From the NCBI GenBank assembly GCA_028280885.1, contig JANQKY010000011.1, positions 1 to 39,187 on the forward strand: 39,187 nucleotides of DNA, given 5' to 3'. Positions within the stretch are counted from its first letter, which is position 1; every line of letters begins with the position of its first letter. Source of the stretch: Tepidamorphus sp. (GTDB lineage Bacteria; Pseudomonadota; Alphaproteobacteria; Rhizobiales; Tepidamorphaceae). Positions 8,317 through 19,678 of this stretch are shown piece after piece. A program made the translations under genes and the position numbers. Under the pieces are notes generated by a model. It made no database searches and was not told the DNA's origin. It saw only the letters and a list, made by a program, of their open reading frames with translations.

Positions 8317-9007
8317 GACATCGCCGCCCTTCCTGGACACGTTTTCGAATCCGGAGCAAGCGGCACGCTATGGCGACGGTCCGCCCAAATTCGTCCCCGG
8401 CTTTTTCGATCTTCACCGCATGGCCGGCATTCTCATTCGCGAACGCGCCCCGGCGGACGCCCATGTTCTCATCCACGGCGCCGGCGGCGGGCTCGAGTTG
8501 CGCTCATTCGCAACGGACAATCCCGACTGGACATTCGTCGGCGTCGATCCGGCCCTGCCGATGCTGCAACAGGCCGAAACCCTGCTTGGCGCCTTCGCCG
8601 ATCGGGCACAAATGCACCATGGCTATATCGATACCGCGCCGGACGGGCCGTTCGACGCGGCGACAAGCCTGCTGACGTTGCATTTCCTCGATGCGGACGA
8701 ACGCCGCCGCACCGTGTCGGAGATCCTGCGCCGGCTCAAACCGGGCGCGCCTCTCATCGTCGCCCACAGCAGCTTTCCGCAAGACGCGACCGGGCGGGAC
8801 ATCTGGCTGTCGCGCTATGCCGCTTTCGCCACCGCTTCGGGAGCCGATCCGGCGATGGCGGAGAAGGCCCGCGAGACCGTCGCGGCCTTCGATTGCCTGT
8901 TCGATCCGGACATGGATGCGCGCATCCTGCGCGAGGCCGGACTATTGGAGGTGACGGCCTTCTATGCCGCCTTCACCTGGCGCGGCTGGGTCGGCTACGC
9001 GCCATAG
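8309..9007 (+). CDS. Class I SAM-dependent methyltransferase
   Basis: A 232-residue class I methyltransferase. The start at 8309 overlaps the end of the Rrf2 gene by 8 bases, with AAAGGT 6 bases before it, so the pair is translationally coupled. Motif I is [11 protein letters not shown], the acidic ribose-binding residue follows in [14 protein letters not shown], and a motif IV-like [16 protein letters not shown] and a post-motif [16 protein letters not shown] are visible. This layout matches small-molecule methyltransferases of the Methyltransf_25/12 type. The substrate is unknown. Being controlled by an Rrf2 regulator suggests a role in a stress response or in detoxifying a small compound, but nothing in the sequence names it. 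It converges on glmM with a gap of only 26 bp. Confidence 0.85.
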   Translation: MAETSPPFLDTFSNPEQAARYGDGPPKFVPGFFDLHRMAGILIRERAPADAHVLIHGAGGGLELRSFATDNPDWTFVGVDPALPMLQQAETLLGAFADRAQMHHGYIDTAPDGPFDAATSLLTLHFLDADERRRTVSEILRRLKPGAPLIVAHSSFPQDATGRDIWLSRYAAFATASGADPAMAEKARETVAAFDCLFDPDMDARILREAGLLEVTAFYAAFTWRGWVGYAP

Positions 9008-9033
9008 CCGCAGGCGGCCATTTCCGCAGAAGA

Positions 9034-10377
9034 TCAGGCCGCCTTTTCCAGCGCCGAGACGATGTCGGAGACGACGGCCTCGACCAGGCGCGGATCCTCG
9101 CCTTCCGCCATCACGCGGATGACCGGCTCGGTTCCCGACGGACGGATCACCAGCCGTCCGGTCGAGCCGAGCCGTTCCTCGCCTGATTCGATCGCCTTCT
9201 GGACGGAACCGGCCTCGAGCGGCTTGCCGTTCTTGTAGCGGACGTTGCGCAACAGCTGCGGCAGCGGCTCGAAGCGGTGGCAGACCTCGCTGACCGGCTT
9301 GCCGGAGCGGGCAACCACCGCCATCAGCTGCAACGCGGCGACCAGGCCGTCGCCGGTCGTGGCGAAATCCGACAGGATGATATGGCCGGATTGCTCGCCG
9401 CCGACATTGAAGCCGCCATTGCGCATCTCCTGCAGCACATGCCGGTCGCCGACCGGCGTGCGGATGAGCGTCAGGTCGAGGGAGGCGAGATAGCGCTCCA
9501 GACCGAGATTGGACATCACCGTCGCGACGACCCCCGGCTGCGACAGCCGTCCGCGCTCCTTCCAGGACTGCGCGACGACGGCCATCAGCTGGTCGCCATC
9601 GACGACGCGCCCGCGCTCGTCGACGATGATCACCCGGTCCGCGTCGCCATCGAGCGCGATGCCGATATCGGCGCGCACCTCGTGCACCTTGCGGCACAGC
9701 GCGTCGGTCGCCGTCGAGCCGCAGTCCTTGTTGATGTTGAAGCCGTTCGGCTCGACCCCGATCGTCACCACATCGGCGCCGAGTTCCCACAGCGCCTCGG
9801 GCGCGACCCGGTAGGCGGCGCCGTTGGCACAGTCGACGACGACCCGCAATCCGTCGAGCCTGAGATCGCGCGGCAGCGTCCGCTTGGCGAACTCGACATA
9901 GCGCGCATGCACGCCCTCGATCCGCTTTGCCCGGCCGATATCGGCCGGCCCCGCCAGATAGTCCGACAGATCGGACTGCAGCAGGGTTTCCACGCGCTTT
10001 TCATCCGCGTCCGACAGCTTGTAGCCGGCCGGCCCGAACAGCTTGATGCCGTTGTCCTGATAGGCGTTGTGGGAGGCGGAGATCATCACGCCGAGATCGG
10101 CGCGCAGCGAATGGGTCAGCATCGCCACCGCCGGCGTCGGCATCGGGCCGAGCTGGAACACGTCCATGCCCACCGAGGTGAAGCCGGCCATCATCGCCGT
10201 TTCGATCATATAGCCCGACAGCCGCGTGTCCTTGCCGATCACCACGCGATGGCGATGGGCGCCGCGGCGCAGGGTGATTCCGGCCGCCATGCCGACCTTC
10301 AGCGCCATATCAGGCGTGATCGGATAGCGGTTCGCCTCGCCGCGAATGCCGTCGGTACCGAAGAATTTCCGGGTCAT
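9034..10377 (-). CDS. glmM: Phosphoglucosamine mutase GlmM
   Basis: A 447-residue alpha-D-phosphohexomutase converting glucosamine-6-phosphate to glucosamine-1-phosphate for UDP-GlcNAc, hence peptidoglycan and LPS. Diagnostic pieces: [10 protein letters not shown] at the N-terminus, the phosphoserine loop [17 protein letters not shown] (~100), the Mg2+ loop LDGDADRVI (~245), the sugar-binding GEQSGHI, and the phosphate-binding [11 protein letters not shown] near the C-terminus. Length is normal. In related genomes glmM directly follows ftsH; here it is downstream of ftsH in the same direction but separated by a plus-strand amidase gene, so it probably has its own promoter in the 241 bp between 10378 and 10618, where I could not identify a clear -35/-10 pair. 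Confidence 0.97.
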   Translation of the reverse strand: MTRKFFGTDGIRGEANRYPITPDMALKVGMAAGITLRRGAHRHRVVIGKDTRLSGYMIETAMMAGFTSVGMDVFQLGPMPTPAVAMLTHSLRADLGVMISASHNAYQDNGIKLFGPAGYKLSDADEKRVETLLQSDLSDYLAGPADIGRAKRIEGVHARYVEFAKRTLPRDLRLDGLRVVVDCANGAAYRVAPEALWELGADVVTIGVEPNGFNINKDCGSTATDALCRKVHEVRADIGIALDGDADRVIIVDERGRVVDGDQLMAVVAQSWKERGRLSQPGVVATVMSNLGLERYLASLDLTLIRTPVGDRHVLQEMRNGGFNVGGEQSGHIILSDFATTGDGLVAALQLMAVVARSGKPVSEVCHRFEPLPQLLRNVRYKNGKPLEAGSVQKAIESGEERLGSTGRLVIRPSGTEPVIRVMAEGEDPRLVEAVVSDIVSALEKAA

Positions 10378-10618
10378 CGGCCAGTGTCCTGTTTTTCTCG
10401 ATTTAGCCCGAACCAGAGACGATAGGGGTGGAAAGCCTTATGCGCTCAATGGGTCCTTTCGGCGGCACGCTAGCGCAAAAGCGTTGAAAAATCACCAGCG
10501 TGTCTCTCCCTCGGCATATGGCCCGGGAGGACCGATCGGCCCGAAGCCGGCAGGGTTCGACAGGTCCGCATGAGATGTTAAGAAAACGCATTCCCCAATA
10601 ACGCACAGAGGAAACCGG

Positions 10619-12031
10619 ATGGCAGGGTCAGACGAAATTGCCGGGTTGAACGCCGAGGACCTGCTTGGCCTGTATCGGCGCAAGGCGCTGTCGCCGGTTA
10701 CCGTGGTCAGCGATATCCTTGCTAGGATCGAGGCCTTCGAGCCGGTGGTCAACGCCTTCGTCCTCGTCGATTCGGCCGGCGCGATCGCGCAGGCACGCGC
10801 ATCCGAAGCGCGCTGGATGAAGGGAGAACCTCAGGGCCTCCTGGACGGCGTTCCCGCCACCATCAAGGACATCGTCGACATAGAGGGCCTGCCGACCCGT
10901 TTCGGCTCGGCGACCACCAGCCCGGCCCCGGCGAAACAGGATGCGCCCGCCGTCGCCCGCCTGCGCGAGGAGGGCGCGATCCTGATCGGCAAGACGACGC
11001 TGCCGGAATTCGGCTGGATCGGCGCGTGCCATTCTCCGCTTACCGGGATCACCCGCAATCCCTGGGATCCCGCGCGCACCCCCGGCGGCTCGTCGGGCGG
11101 CGCGGCGGCGGCGGCCGCCCTCAATCTCGGCGTTCTGCATCACGGCACGGACGCGGCCGGATCGATCCGCATTCCCGCCGCGTTTTCCGGCGTCTTCGGC
11201 ATCAAACCGAGCTTCGGCCGCGTCCCGGCCTATCCCGCCTCGGCGATGACCGTTCTGGCCCATCAGGGGCCGCTGACCCGCACTGTCCGCGACGGGGCCT
11301 TGATGCTGACCGTGATGTCCGGCCCGGACATGCGCGATTCGGCTGCCTGGAACACGCCGGCGCCGGATTTTCGGATCGGCATCGAGGACGGCGTCCGCGG
11401 ATTGCGGATCGCCTGGAGCCCGCGCCTTGGCTATGTCGAGGACATCGACGCCGATGTCGAGGCCGCCGCGGCGAGAGCCGCTGAACGCTTCGTCGAGCTT
11501 GGCGCGACCGTGGAGGTAGCCGATCCCGGCTTTGCCGATCCCGTCGAGATGCTCCGGACGATCTGGTACGCGGTTTCCGCCGCGACCGTCGAAAAGGTCG
11601 CGCCAGAGGACCGCTCGAAACTGGACCCCGGCTACCAGCGTATTGCCGAGATCGGCGCCGGCTTCTCGCTTAACGACTATCTCACCGCGCAGGTCGACCG
11701 GGCCGCGTTCACGCTGCCCATGCTAGACTTCCACAAGCGCTACGACCTGCTGCTGACGCCGCAGATGCCGGTGCCGGCGATCGAGGCCGGCCTCGTGACC
11801 CCGTCGGACGGCCGCTTCGGCGAAGACTGGGTGAACTGGTCGCCCTTCACCTATCCCTTCAACCTGACCCAGCAGCCCGCCGCCTCGATCCCGTGCGGGT
11901 TTACCGAAAGCGGCCTGCCGGTCGGCCTGCAGATCGTCGGCCCGCCGCGCCGCGACGACCTGGTGCTCAGGGCCGCCCGCGCCTTCGAAAGCCTTCAGCC
12001 GATCGCGACCCTGTCGGCGCCGCGGGCCTGA
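10619..12031 (+). CDS. Amidase-signature-family hydrolase
   Basis: A 470-residue amidase-signature enzyme. The start at 10619 has GAGGAAA 5 bases upstream. The Ser-cisSer-Lys triad is present: lysine in GVPATIKDIVD (~82), the cis-serine in TPGGSSGGAAAA (~158), and the nucleophile in GTDAAGSIRIPAAFSG (~182). The nucleophile loop reads GTDAAGS where GTDGGGS is usual, a mild change that need not abolish activity. The family hydrolyses amides of many kinds; gatA is unlikely because gatC/gatB are absent and the C-terminal half diverges. The gene is transcribed opposite to the cell-envelope block and lies between ftsH and glmM, which are normally adjacent, so it looks like an insertion. Base composition is like its surroundings. 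Confidence 0.88.
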   Translation: MAGSDEIAGLNAEDLLGLYRRKALSPVTVVSDILARIEAFEPVVNAFVLVDSAGAIAQARASEARWMKGEPQGLLDGVPATIKDIVDIEGLPTRFGSATTSPAPAKQDAPAVARLREEGAILIGKTTLPEFGWIGACHSPLTGITRNPWDPARTPGGSSGGAAAAAALNLGVLHHGTDAAGSIRIPAAFSGVFGIKPSFGRVPAYPASAMTVLAHQGPLTRTVRDGALMLTVMSGPDMRDSAAWNTPAPDFRIGIEDGVRGLRIAWSPRLGYVEDIDADVEAAAARAAERFVELGATVEVADPGFADPVEMLRTIWYAVSAATVEKVAPEDRSKLDPGYQRIAEIGAGFSLNDYLTAQVDRAAFTLPMLDFHKRYDLLLTPQMPVPAIEAGLVTPSDGRFGEDWVNWSPFTYPFNLTQQPAASIPCGFTESGLPVGLQIVGPPRRDDLVLRAARAFESLQPIATLSAPRA

Positions 12032-12064
12032 GGCGCCGATCAAGGGAAATAGGGGTCAAAAGCA

Positions 12065-12096
12065 ATGCGGCGGCCTTCCCGGGAAGACCGCCGCAT
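12065..12096. terminator. Strong bidirectional hairpin between amidase and ftsH
   Basis: An almost perfect palindrome: ATGCGGCGG (12065-12073) pairs with CCGCCGCAT (12088-12096), one mismatch, then CTTCCCGGGAAG pairs on itself. It lies 34 bp past the amidase stop and 30 bp past the ftsH stop. On the minus strand a short TTTT follows within 10 bases. It probably serves both convergent genes. Confidence 0.65.
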
Positions 12097-12125
12097 CGGC
12101 AAAATGTGTTGTTAGCCTTCAGGCG

Positions 12126-14057
<1,932 letters not shown>

Positions 14058-14072
14058 CTGTTTCCTGACTGA

Positions 14073-14086
14073 CCCGCTTAAGCGGG
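14073..14086. promoter_or_regulatory. Perfect palindrome in the ftsH leader
   Basis: CCCGCTTAAGCGGG is a 14-base perfect palindrome whose near edge is 15 bases before the ftsH start, just upstream of the AGGAA ribosome site. It could be an operator or an RNA hairpin beside the ribosome site. No matching regulator is identified. Confidence 0.35.
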
Positions 14087-14243
14087 CGATTTTTAGACAG
14101 ATTGAAGCTCGGCGGTTAAGCGTTCTCGCCCGTTAAGATAGGCACCTGATGCCGATCTGCCAATGACAGTGGGTTCAAGAAAAAGGATTGGCGTAAACGA
14201 TCACTAATCAAAGCCCGAAACGAAGTGCAATAGCCAACTCGTA

Positions 14244-15605
14244 TCATGGCACCATACCGCCATTTGCGAACTTTGTCCGCCCCAGGAAGCGGAACGTGAA
14301 ACCCGGTGGCGAATAGGGGCCGGGCTCCGCTTCGACCAGCGGCGCGGCGACGAGCTTCCGCCCGCGAAAGACGGCCGGCGCGACATGGGCGACGGCAGCC
14401 GGCATCTCCCGCAGGCGGGACCCGGCACGCAGCACCTGCAATCCGTCACGGCCGAGCGCCCGGACCGCATAGGCAGCGTCCCCTCTCATTGCCCCGCTCT
14501 TTACAATATCGGACGTCACTTCGAACCGTCCGTCCCAGGTAACCGGCCGCGCGTCGGCCAACTCGGCAACCGGCAGGCCGGCGCGGCCCCATTCGCGGGA
14601 CACCCAGATCTCGCCGCGCCGCGACCCGATCCGGCAGCCGGCAAGCGTCGCGATCGTGCCGCTGTCGTCTTCACCCTCCGGAGCGGTCAGCAGGCCATAG
14701 AGCCGCTCCAGGCGATCGAGCCGCGGCGGATAGTCGCTCCCGCCGATCCCCATCAGCAACCGGGACAGCACGCGCAGCCCGATTTCCTCGGGCGCATCGG
14801 CAAACCGGTCCCGGTCGAGCCGGCAGAAGCCCGCCCGGTCCTCGCTGACGCAGTGTTCGTGCAGATCGCCGGCAGCCTGATCGAGCGCGGCCCGCACCCG
14901 CCGCATGCGCCGCGCGGTCTCGGCAAGCCGCTCCGCAGTCATTCCCTCGCCCGCAAGCGCCGGCATCAGCGACCGCAACCTCGGCCGGGCAAAGCGCCGG
15001 TCCGCATTGGTCGGATCCTCGACCCAGTCCTGGCCGAGGGCACGAAGCGTCGCGACCAGCCGGGCCTTCGGCTGATCGAGGAGCGGCCGCACCATGGTCA
15101 GACCGTCGCGGATGGTGTCTTCCGCCATTGCCGCAAGCCCGTCGACGCCGGAGCCGCGGGCAAGCCGCATCAGCACCGTCTCGGCCTGATCGTCGCGGTG
15201 ATGGGCGAGCGCGAGATGCGACAATCCACCCCGCGCGCACGCCTCGATCAACAGCCGGTAGCGCGCCGCGCGCGCCGCTGCCTGAATGTCGGCGACCGGC
15301 TTTTCGCCATGCCAGGTCAGGATCTCGTGATTAAGCCCGACGGCGCGCGCCCACGCACCGACTTGCTCCGCCTCCGCCCGCGCCTCGGCGCGCAGACCAT
15401 GATCGACGGTGAACACCGTGACCGGCATGGCAAGGCCATTCCGCGCCCGCCAGTCGGCGACGAGCCGCATCAGCGCGACGCTGTCCGCCCCGCCGGAGAC
15501 GGCTAGCGCGATGCCGCCTGCATCGACGAGCGGCGCGAACAGAGCGTCCGCCTCCGCGCGCGTCAGCGGGTTTTCACTGGAAGGAGCGGTGCGGTCAGCA
15601 GCCAC
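14244..15605 (-). CDS. tilS: tRNA(Ile)-lysidine synthetase TilS
   Basis: An N-type ATP-pyrophosphatase that attaches lysine to C34 of the CAU-anticodon tRNA-Ile, letting it read AUA. The PP-loop is ALAVSGGADSVALM near residue 35 of the chosen start, followed by VFTVDHGLRAEA and LALAHHRDDQAETVLMRLARGSG, all family-typical. The C-terminal TilS substrate domain ends in PPGFTFRFLGRTKF. I chose the GTG at 15605, which overlaps the end of cpoB by 11 bases; an upstream start at 15680 would overlap cpoB by 86 bases and add a basic, unconserved N-terminus. GGAGCG lies a rather long 14 bases before the GTG, so translation is probably coupled to cpoB. Confidence 0.93.
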   Translation of the reverse strand: MAADRTAPSSENPLTRAEADALFAPLVDAGGIALAVSGGADSVALMRLVADWRARNGLAMPVTVFTVDHGLRAEARAEAEQVGAWARAVGLNHEILTWHGEKPVADIQAAARAARYRLLIEACARGGLSHLALAHHRDDQAETVLMRLARGSGVDGLAAMAEDTIRDGLTMVRPLLDQPKARLVATLRALGQDWVEDPTNADRRFARPRLRSLMPALAGEGMTAERLAETARRMRRVRAALDQAAGDLHEHCVSEDRAGFCRLDRDRFADAPEEIGLRVLSRLLMGIGGSDYPPRLDRLERLYGLLTAPEGEDDSGTIATLAGCRIGSRRGEIWVSREWGRAGLPVAELADARPVTWDGRFEVTSDIVKSGAMRGDAAYAVRALGRDGLQVLRAGSRLREMPAAVAHVAPAVFRGRKLVAAPLVEAEPGPYSPPGFTFRFLGRTKFANGGMVP

Positions 15606-16569
15606 TTTTCTGAATTTCGCTCCGCGCCCGCTCCTGCACCGCCTGCGGCGCGTTCGGATAGGTGCGGGCGATCTCGGCAAAGGAGGAACAGGCCGCGTCG
15701 GTCTGGCCGAGCTCCTTTAAGGACATGCCGAGCTTGTAGAGGCTGTCGGGCGCCTTGGCGGAGGAGGGATATTGCGAATAGCCCTTCAGGAAGGTGTCGG
15801 CCGCCTCGCGGTAGCGCCCGCGCGCGAATTGCGATTCGCCCAGCCAGTATTGCGCGTTGCCGGCCAGCGGATCGGCCGGGTGCTGGGCGAGGAACTGCCG
15901 GAAGCTCTGCTCGGCGAGATCGAATTCGCCGCGCAGGATATAGCCGTAGGACAGGTCATAGGCGTCCTTCGGATCGCCGCTCGGCGCCAGCACGAGCTGC
16001 GTGTTGTCCTGCGTCCCGAAGCCCTGGTTTGCCCCGCCTTGCGTCGTGACGCCGCCGGTGCCGAAGGTCTGGTCCTGGACGATGCCGGAATTCGGCAAGG
16101 GCTGGTTGAGCGCCGACGACAGGTCGAGCGGCTGCCCGCCCCCCTGGATACCGACTTGTCCGCCCCCCTGGCCCACCGGCACCTGCCCGAGCGTCTGCGG
16201 CTGCACGGCCGGGCGGATCACGTTGACCTGCGGCTGGTTGACCGGCGGCCGGGCCACAACGGTGGCCGACGACGTCGATCCCCCACCTGGGCCACCCCCC
16301 TGGCCGAGCATCTGGAAGCGATACTCGTTGTCCTCCGACATCCGCCGCAGCTGATCCTGCAACTGCTGCATCTGGTAGGTCATCTGCTGGATCTGGCCGT
16401 TGAGCTGGCGGACCTGCTCTTCCAGCGTCGTCATGCGCACCGACATCGCGGCCGCGTCGGCCTGGCTGAGGCGCTGGTTGAACTGCGCCGAGGCAGCGGC
16501 CGGCAACAGCGCGGCGGCAAGGGCGACGCAGGCAAGCCGCGTCAGGCGTGGGGGTGACGAAAGCGTCAT
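15595..16569 (-). CDS. cpoB: Tol-Pal cell-division coordinator CpoB (YbgF)
   Basis: A periplasmic partner of TolA, 324 residues from the chosen start at 16569. The open frame extends upstream into non-homologous sequence; the start is set by the signal peptide (MTLSSPPRLTRLACVALAAAL, cleavage ASA/QF). ATGs at 16587 and 16614 are possible alternatives, and none has a good ribosome site. A coiled-coil trimerisation segment follows (residues ~35-80, rich in Gln/Met/Leu heptads such as EEQVRQLNGQIQQMTYQMQQ), then a Gly/Gln/Pro-rich linker of roughly 100 residues, then TPR repeats (DAYDLSYGYILRGEFDLAEQSF, GNAQYWLGESQFARGRYREAADTF, KAPDSLYKLGMSLKELGQ). The protein normally links outer-membrane constriction to peptidoglycan synthesis. 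A 151-bp gap with a hairpin separates it from pal. Confidence 0.93.
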   Translation of the reverse strand: MTLSSPPRLTRLACVALAAALLPAAASAQFNQRLSQADAAAMSVRMTTLEEQVRQLNGQIQQMTYQMQQLQDQLRRMSEDNEYRFQMLGQGGGPGGGSTSSATVVARPPVNQPQVNVIRPAVQPQTLGQVPVGQGGGQVGIQGGGQPLDLSSALNQPLPNSGIVQDQTFGTGGVTTQGGANQGFGTQDNTQLVLAPSGDPKDAYDLSYGYILRGEFDLAEQSFRQFLAQHPADPLAGNAQYWLGESQFARGRYREAADTFLKGYSQYPSSAKAPDSLYKLGMSLKELGQTDAACSSFAEIARTYPNAPQAVQERARSEIQKSGC

Positions 16570-16659
16570 GGCGGTGATGCCGATCATGTCAGAGTGTTGT
16601 CGGGAGCGGCTCATACCATAGGTGCGAGTGCGTCCAAAGTTTGACGTTTCATAACAACA

Positions 16660-16682
16660 AACCGCCCGCAAGGCGGACGGTT
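16660..16682 (-). terminator. Hairpin between pal and cpoB
   Basis: AACCGCCCGC (16660-16669) pairs with GCGGACGGTT (16673-16682) across a 3-base loop, with one G-T type wobble. Read on the minus strand, TGTTGTT follows. It lies 39 bp after the pal stop and could terminate or attenuate transcription into cpoB. Confidence 0.5.
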
Positions 16683-16720
16683 CGGAATCTGCACACGCAT
16701 GTCCGGCCGGCGAATGCCGG

Positions 16721-17236
16721 CTAACTGGGTGGCGCGTTGTCGAGCACGGTGACGGCGCGGCGGTTCTGCGACCAGCAGGATTCGGCGTTGCAGACCGCGA
16801 CCGGCCGCTCCTTGCCATAGGAAATCGTGCGGATGCGGTTCGGCGCGATGCCCTGCGAGACGATGTAGTCGCGGGTGATCTGGGCGCGCCTGGCCCCCAG
16901 CGCCAGGTTGTATTGCCGCGTGCCGCGTTCGTCCGCGTGGCCCTCGACGGTGACCGTATAGGTCGGATAGACCCGGAGCCACTGGACCTGCTTGTTGAGC
17001 GTGTCCTGGGCGACGGCGGTCAGCGAGGTGGAATCGGTCTCGAAGAAGATCCGGTCGCCGACATTGACGACGAAATCCTGGGCGCTGCCGGGCGTCACAT
17101 TGCCGTCGGCGGTCTGCTGGGCCTTGTTCTGGGCGCAGGCGGCGATCGTCAGCGCCACGGCCAGCACGGCCACGACGCGCAGGCCCCGGCCAAGGCCCGC
17201 GAAACCCGCCGGCGCGAAACCCGTTAATGTCGACAT
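16721..17236 (-). CDS. pal: Peptidoglycan-associated lipoprotein Pal
   Basis: A 171-residue outer-membrane lipoprotein that anchors the Tol complex to peptidoglycan. A GAGGAG ribosome site lies 9 bases before the start at 17236. A lipoprotein signal ends in the lipobox LTIAAC (Cys34). After a short linker the OmpA-like domain begins; the peptidoglycan-binding core is TVTVEGHADERGTRQYNLALGARRA, followed by ISYGKERPVA. Next to the mature end are CNAES and CWSQNRRAV, the usual cysteine pair. The gene is downstream of tolB with a gap of 173 bp. Confidence 0.97.
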   Translation of the reverse strand: MSTLTGFAPAGFAGLGRGLRVVAVLAVALTIAACAQNKAQQTADGNVTPGSAQDFVVNVGDRIFFETDSTSLTAVAQDTLNKQVQWLRVYPTYTVTVEGHADERGTRQYNLALGARRAQITRDYIVSQGIAPNRIRTISYGKERPVAVCNAESCWSQNRRAVTVLDNAPPS

Positions 17237-17409
17237 TCCGGTGAACTCCTCAAGAAAACTGGACCGGATACTGGAGCGGTCTGCCCCATTTGTTGAAAAT
17301 CAGACCTAGTCTGTTTTCCTTAACCGCTCGTTCCGAAAGTTGGTTAACGCCCCCAAAGCGCCCCACTTGCTTAGTCACCCGGCGCTCTACTCCAACGCCG
17401 GTCTCAGGG

Positions 17410-18756
17410 TCAATTCAGAACCGGCGACCAGGCCGGATCGGAGCCGAAGGACGGCGTCGCCACCCGCTGCTCGTTATAGCCGGTGAGATCGACTGTCCAC
17501 AGTTGCGGCCCGCCCGAGGCGCCCGGCGTCTCGCGGAAGAACATCAGCACCCGGCCGTTCGGCGACCAGGTCGGCCCCTCGTTGTGAAAGCCTTCGGTGA
17601 GGATGCGCTCGCCCGACCCGTCAGGCCGCATGACGCCGATCGAGAAGCGGCCGCCCGATTGCTTGGTAAACGCGATCATGTCGCCGCGCGGCGACCAGAC
17701 CGGGGTGGCGTAGCGGCCATTGCCGAAGCTGATGCGGTTCTGGCCGGTGCCGTCGATGTTCATCACGTAAAGTTGTTGCGAGCCGCCGCGATCGGATTCG
17801 AACACGATGCGCCGCCCGTCCGGCGAAAAGGACGGGCTGGTATCGATCGACGGCGTATTGGTGAGCCTGGTCGTGCGCCGGCTGCGCAGGTCCATCATGT
17901 AGATGTTGGCGTTTGAACCCTGTTGCAGGCTGAACACCACCCGCTGGCCGTCCGGCGAGAATCTCGGGGCAAACGTCATGCCCGGAAAGTCGCCGACCAC
18001 CTCGCGCTGGCCCGTCTCGATATTGAGCAGGTAGACCCGCGGCGTCTCGCCGATCGGCTGCGACACATAGGTGATCTCCTGGCGCGACGGGCTGAAGCGC
18101 GGATTGCGGATGATCTCGTTGGGATTGTTGGTGAGATGGCGCACATTGGCGCCGTCCTGGTCCATGATCGTCAGCCGCCGGACGCGGGCATCCTTCGGCC
18201 CGGTCTCGTCGACGAAGACGATGCGCGTGTCGAAATAGCCGCGCTCGCCGGTCAGCCGCTCATAGATCGCGTCGGAGATGATATGGGCGATCCGCCGCCA
18301 GTTGTCGGGATTGGTGAAATATTGCTGCCCGGTCATCTGCTGGCCGGCGAACACGTCCCACAGGCGGAATTCCGCCTTCAGCCGCCCGTCCGGCTGCCGC
18401 GTCACCCGGCCCGTCACCAGCGCCTGGGCGTTGATCACCCGCCAGCTTGCGAAATTGGGCTGCTGGTCGAAACCGGTCTTGTCGATGAAGGCGGTCCGGT
18501 CGATCGGCTTGAACAGGCCGGAGCGCTGCAGGTCGGCCGCCACCACGTCGGCGATCTGCCGGCCCATCTCAGCGTCGCCACCGCTCTCGCCGAAATCGGT
18601 GATGGCGATCGGCAGCGGCTGGATGTTGGCCTGGGTGATGTCGATCTCGACCAGCGCGCGGGCCGGGCCGGCCGCCGCGACGACCAGGGCGGCAAGGCCG
18701 CCGACAAAGGCAAGGACCGATTTCGCAATCGTCCGCCTGCAGGATATGGACACCAT
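17410..18756 (-). CDS. tolB: Tol-Pal system periplasmic protein TolB
   Basis: A 448-residue periplasmic protein with an N-terminal D1 domain and a six-bladed beta-propeller that binds Pal and TolA. The start at 18756 has GGAG 8 bases upstream; an earlier TTG overlapping tolA is less likely. The signal peptide runs through [13 protein letters not shown]. The D1 domain includes [13 protein letters not shown] and [11 protein letters not shown]. Propeller repeats show the family pattern, e.g. [32 protein letters not shown] and [13 protein letters not shown]. The gene starts 19 bp after the tolA stop, in operon. Confidence 0.97.
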   Translation of the reverse strand: MVSISCRRTIAKSVLAFVGGLAALVVAAAGPARALVEIDITQANIQPLPIAITDFGESGGDAEMGRQIADVVAADLQRSGLFKPIDRTAFIDKTGFDQQPNFASWRVINAQALVTGRVTRQPDGRLKAEFRLWDVFAGQQMTGQQYFTNPDNWRRIAHIISDAIYERLTGERGYFDTRIVFVDETGPKDARVRRLTIMDQDGANVRHLTNNPNEIIRNPRFSPSRQEITYVSQPIGETPRVYLLNIETGQREVVGDFPGMTFAPRFSPDGQRVVFSLQQGSNANIYMMDLRSRRTTRLTNTPSIDTSPSFSPDGRRIVFESDRGGSQQLYVMNIDGTGQNRISFGNGRYATPVWSPRGDMIAFTKQSGGRFSIGVMRPDGSGERILTEGFHNEGPTWSPNGRVLMFFRETPGASGGPQLWTVDLTGYNEQRVATPSFGSDPAWSPVLN

Positions 18757-18775
18757 TTCGGGGGCTCCGATTGCG

Positions 18776-19675
18776 CTATCCACCAAGCAGCTCCCTTGGA
18801 TCGAATGTCAGGTTGACCTGCTGCCAGACATGGAATTTTTCCGGCGGCAGATAATAGGGCTGGCACCGGTTGATCGCCCGGATCGCCGCCTCGGCGGCGA
18901 CGTTGAAGATCGGATCGCTCGACGGATTGAGCAGTTCCGGCGGGCGCGACAGGGTGCCGTCCTGATTGAGCGTCATGCCGACGCGGACGCGCAGCTCACC
19001 GGCATCGAGCACGGCGACCGGCGGGCTCCAGCAGCGCGAGATCTGGCCGCGCAACGCATCGATCTCGCTCACCGTGAGCGTGCCGCCCGTCCCGCTTGCC
19101 GTGCCAAGCGACGGCGTCAGCGATCCGGTCGTCGCCGGCGAGGTGCCGCCGCTGTCCGGGATCTTGTTCAAGAGCGCCGCGATATTGTCTGCGTTGAACT
19201 GGTCGGGCTCCGGCTTCGTCTCGGCCACCGCAGGCTGCGGCCGCGCCGGCGGCGTCGGCTTGATGCGCGGGATCGGCGCATCGGCAAGCGGCTCGGGCGT
19301 CGGCTCCGGCTCGGCCTCGACGACCGGCTCAGGGTCGGGAACGGGCTCGGGATCGTCCGGCGTCAGCGCGGCGGTCCTGAGCGGCACGGGTTCGGGTAGG
19401 GGCGCCGGCGCCTCGACGGCTTCGGGTTCGGGGTCCGGCTGCGGCTGCTCGACCGGCTCGGCCTCCTCGACCGGTTCGGGCGGCGTCGGCTCAAGCGTCT
19501 CGTCGCCGTCGCGGGTCCCGACGGTTATCTCGGTGAATTCGGCAATCGACACGATATCGATCGGCAGCGGCGGCTGCATTGTCGCGTCGTAAGGGTCGAC
19601 GCCGTTCAGCGACACCAGCCCCCAGCCGATGATGGCGGCATGTCCGACGGTCGAGACGGAGAGCGCGACCCGCAT
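18776..19675 (-). CDS. tolA: TolA-type energy-transducing protein with Pro/Glu-rich linker
   Basis: A 299-residue inner-membrane protein linking TolQR to Pal/TolB. One N-terminal helix ([21 protein letters not shown]) is followed by a long periplasmic domain very rich in Pro-Glu-Ala, unlike the Ala-Lys helical domain II of E. coli TolA; it resembles the PE-rich spacers of TonB. The C-terminal domain is recognisable ([20 protein letters not shown], then [15 protein letters not shown]), with the two cysteines of TolA domain III. It starts 3 bp after the tolR stop, so coupling is likely. The position between tolR and tolB supports the name even though the linker diverges. Confidence 0.92.
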   Translation of the reverse strand: MRVALSVSTVGHAAIIGWGLVSLNGVDPYDATMQPPLPIDIVSIAEFTEITVGTRDGDETLEPTPPEPVEEAEPVEQPQPDPEPEAVEAPAPLPEPVPLRTAALTPDDPEPVPDPEPVVEAEPEPTPEPLADAPIPRIKPTPPARPQPAVAETKPEPDQFNADNIAALLNKIPDSGGTSPATTGSLTPSLGTASGTGGTLTVSEIDALRGQISRCWSPPVAVLDAGELRVRVGMTLNQDGTLSRPPELLNPSSDPIFNVAAEAAIRAINRCQPYYLPPEKFHVWQQVNLTFDPRELLGG

Positions 19676-19678
19676 GCC

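Noticed and set aside
14078..14136. Further TTAA sites as CtrA boxes upstream of ftsH
   Set aside because: The TTAA tetrads at 14078, 14116 and 14133 have no 7-base spacing.
17321..17347. TTAA pair upstream of pal as a CtrA site
   Set aside because: The tetrads are separated by 19 bases, not 7.
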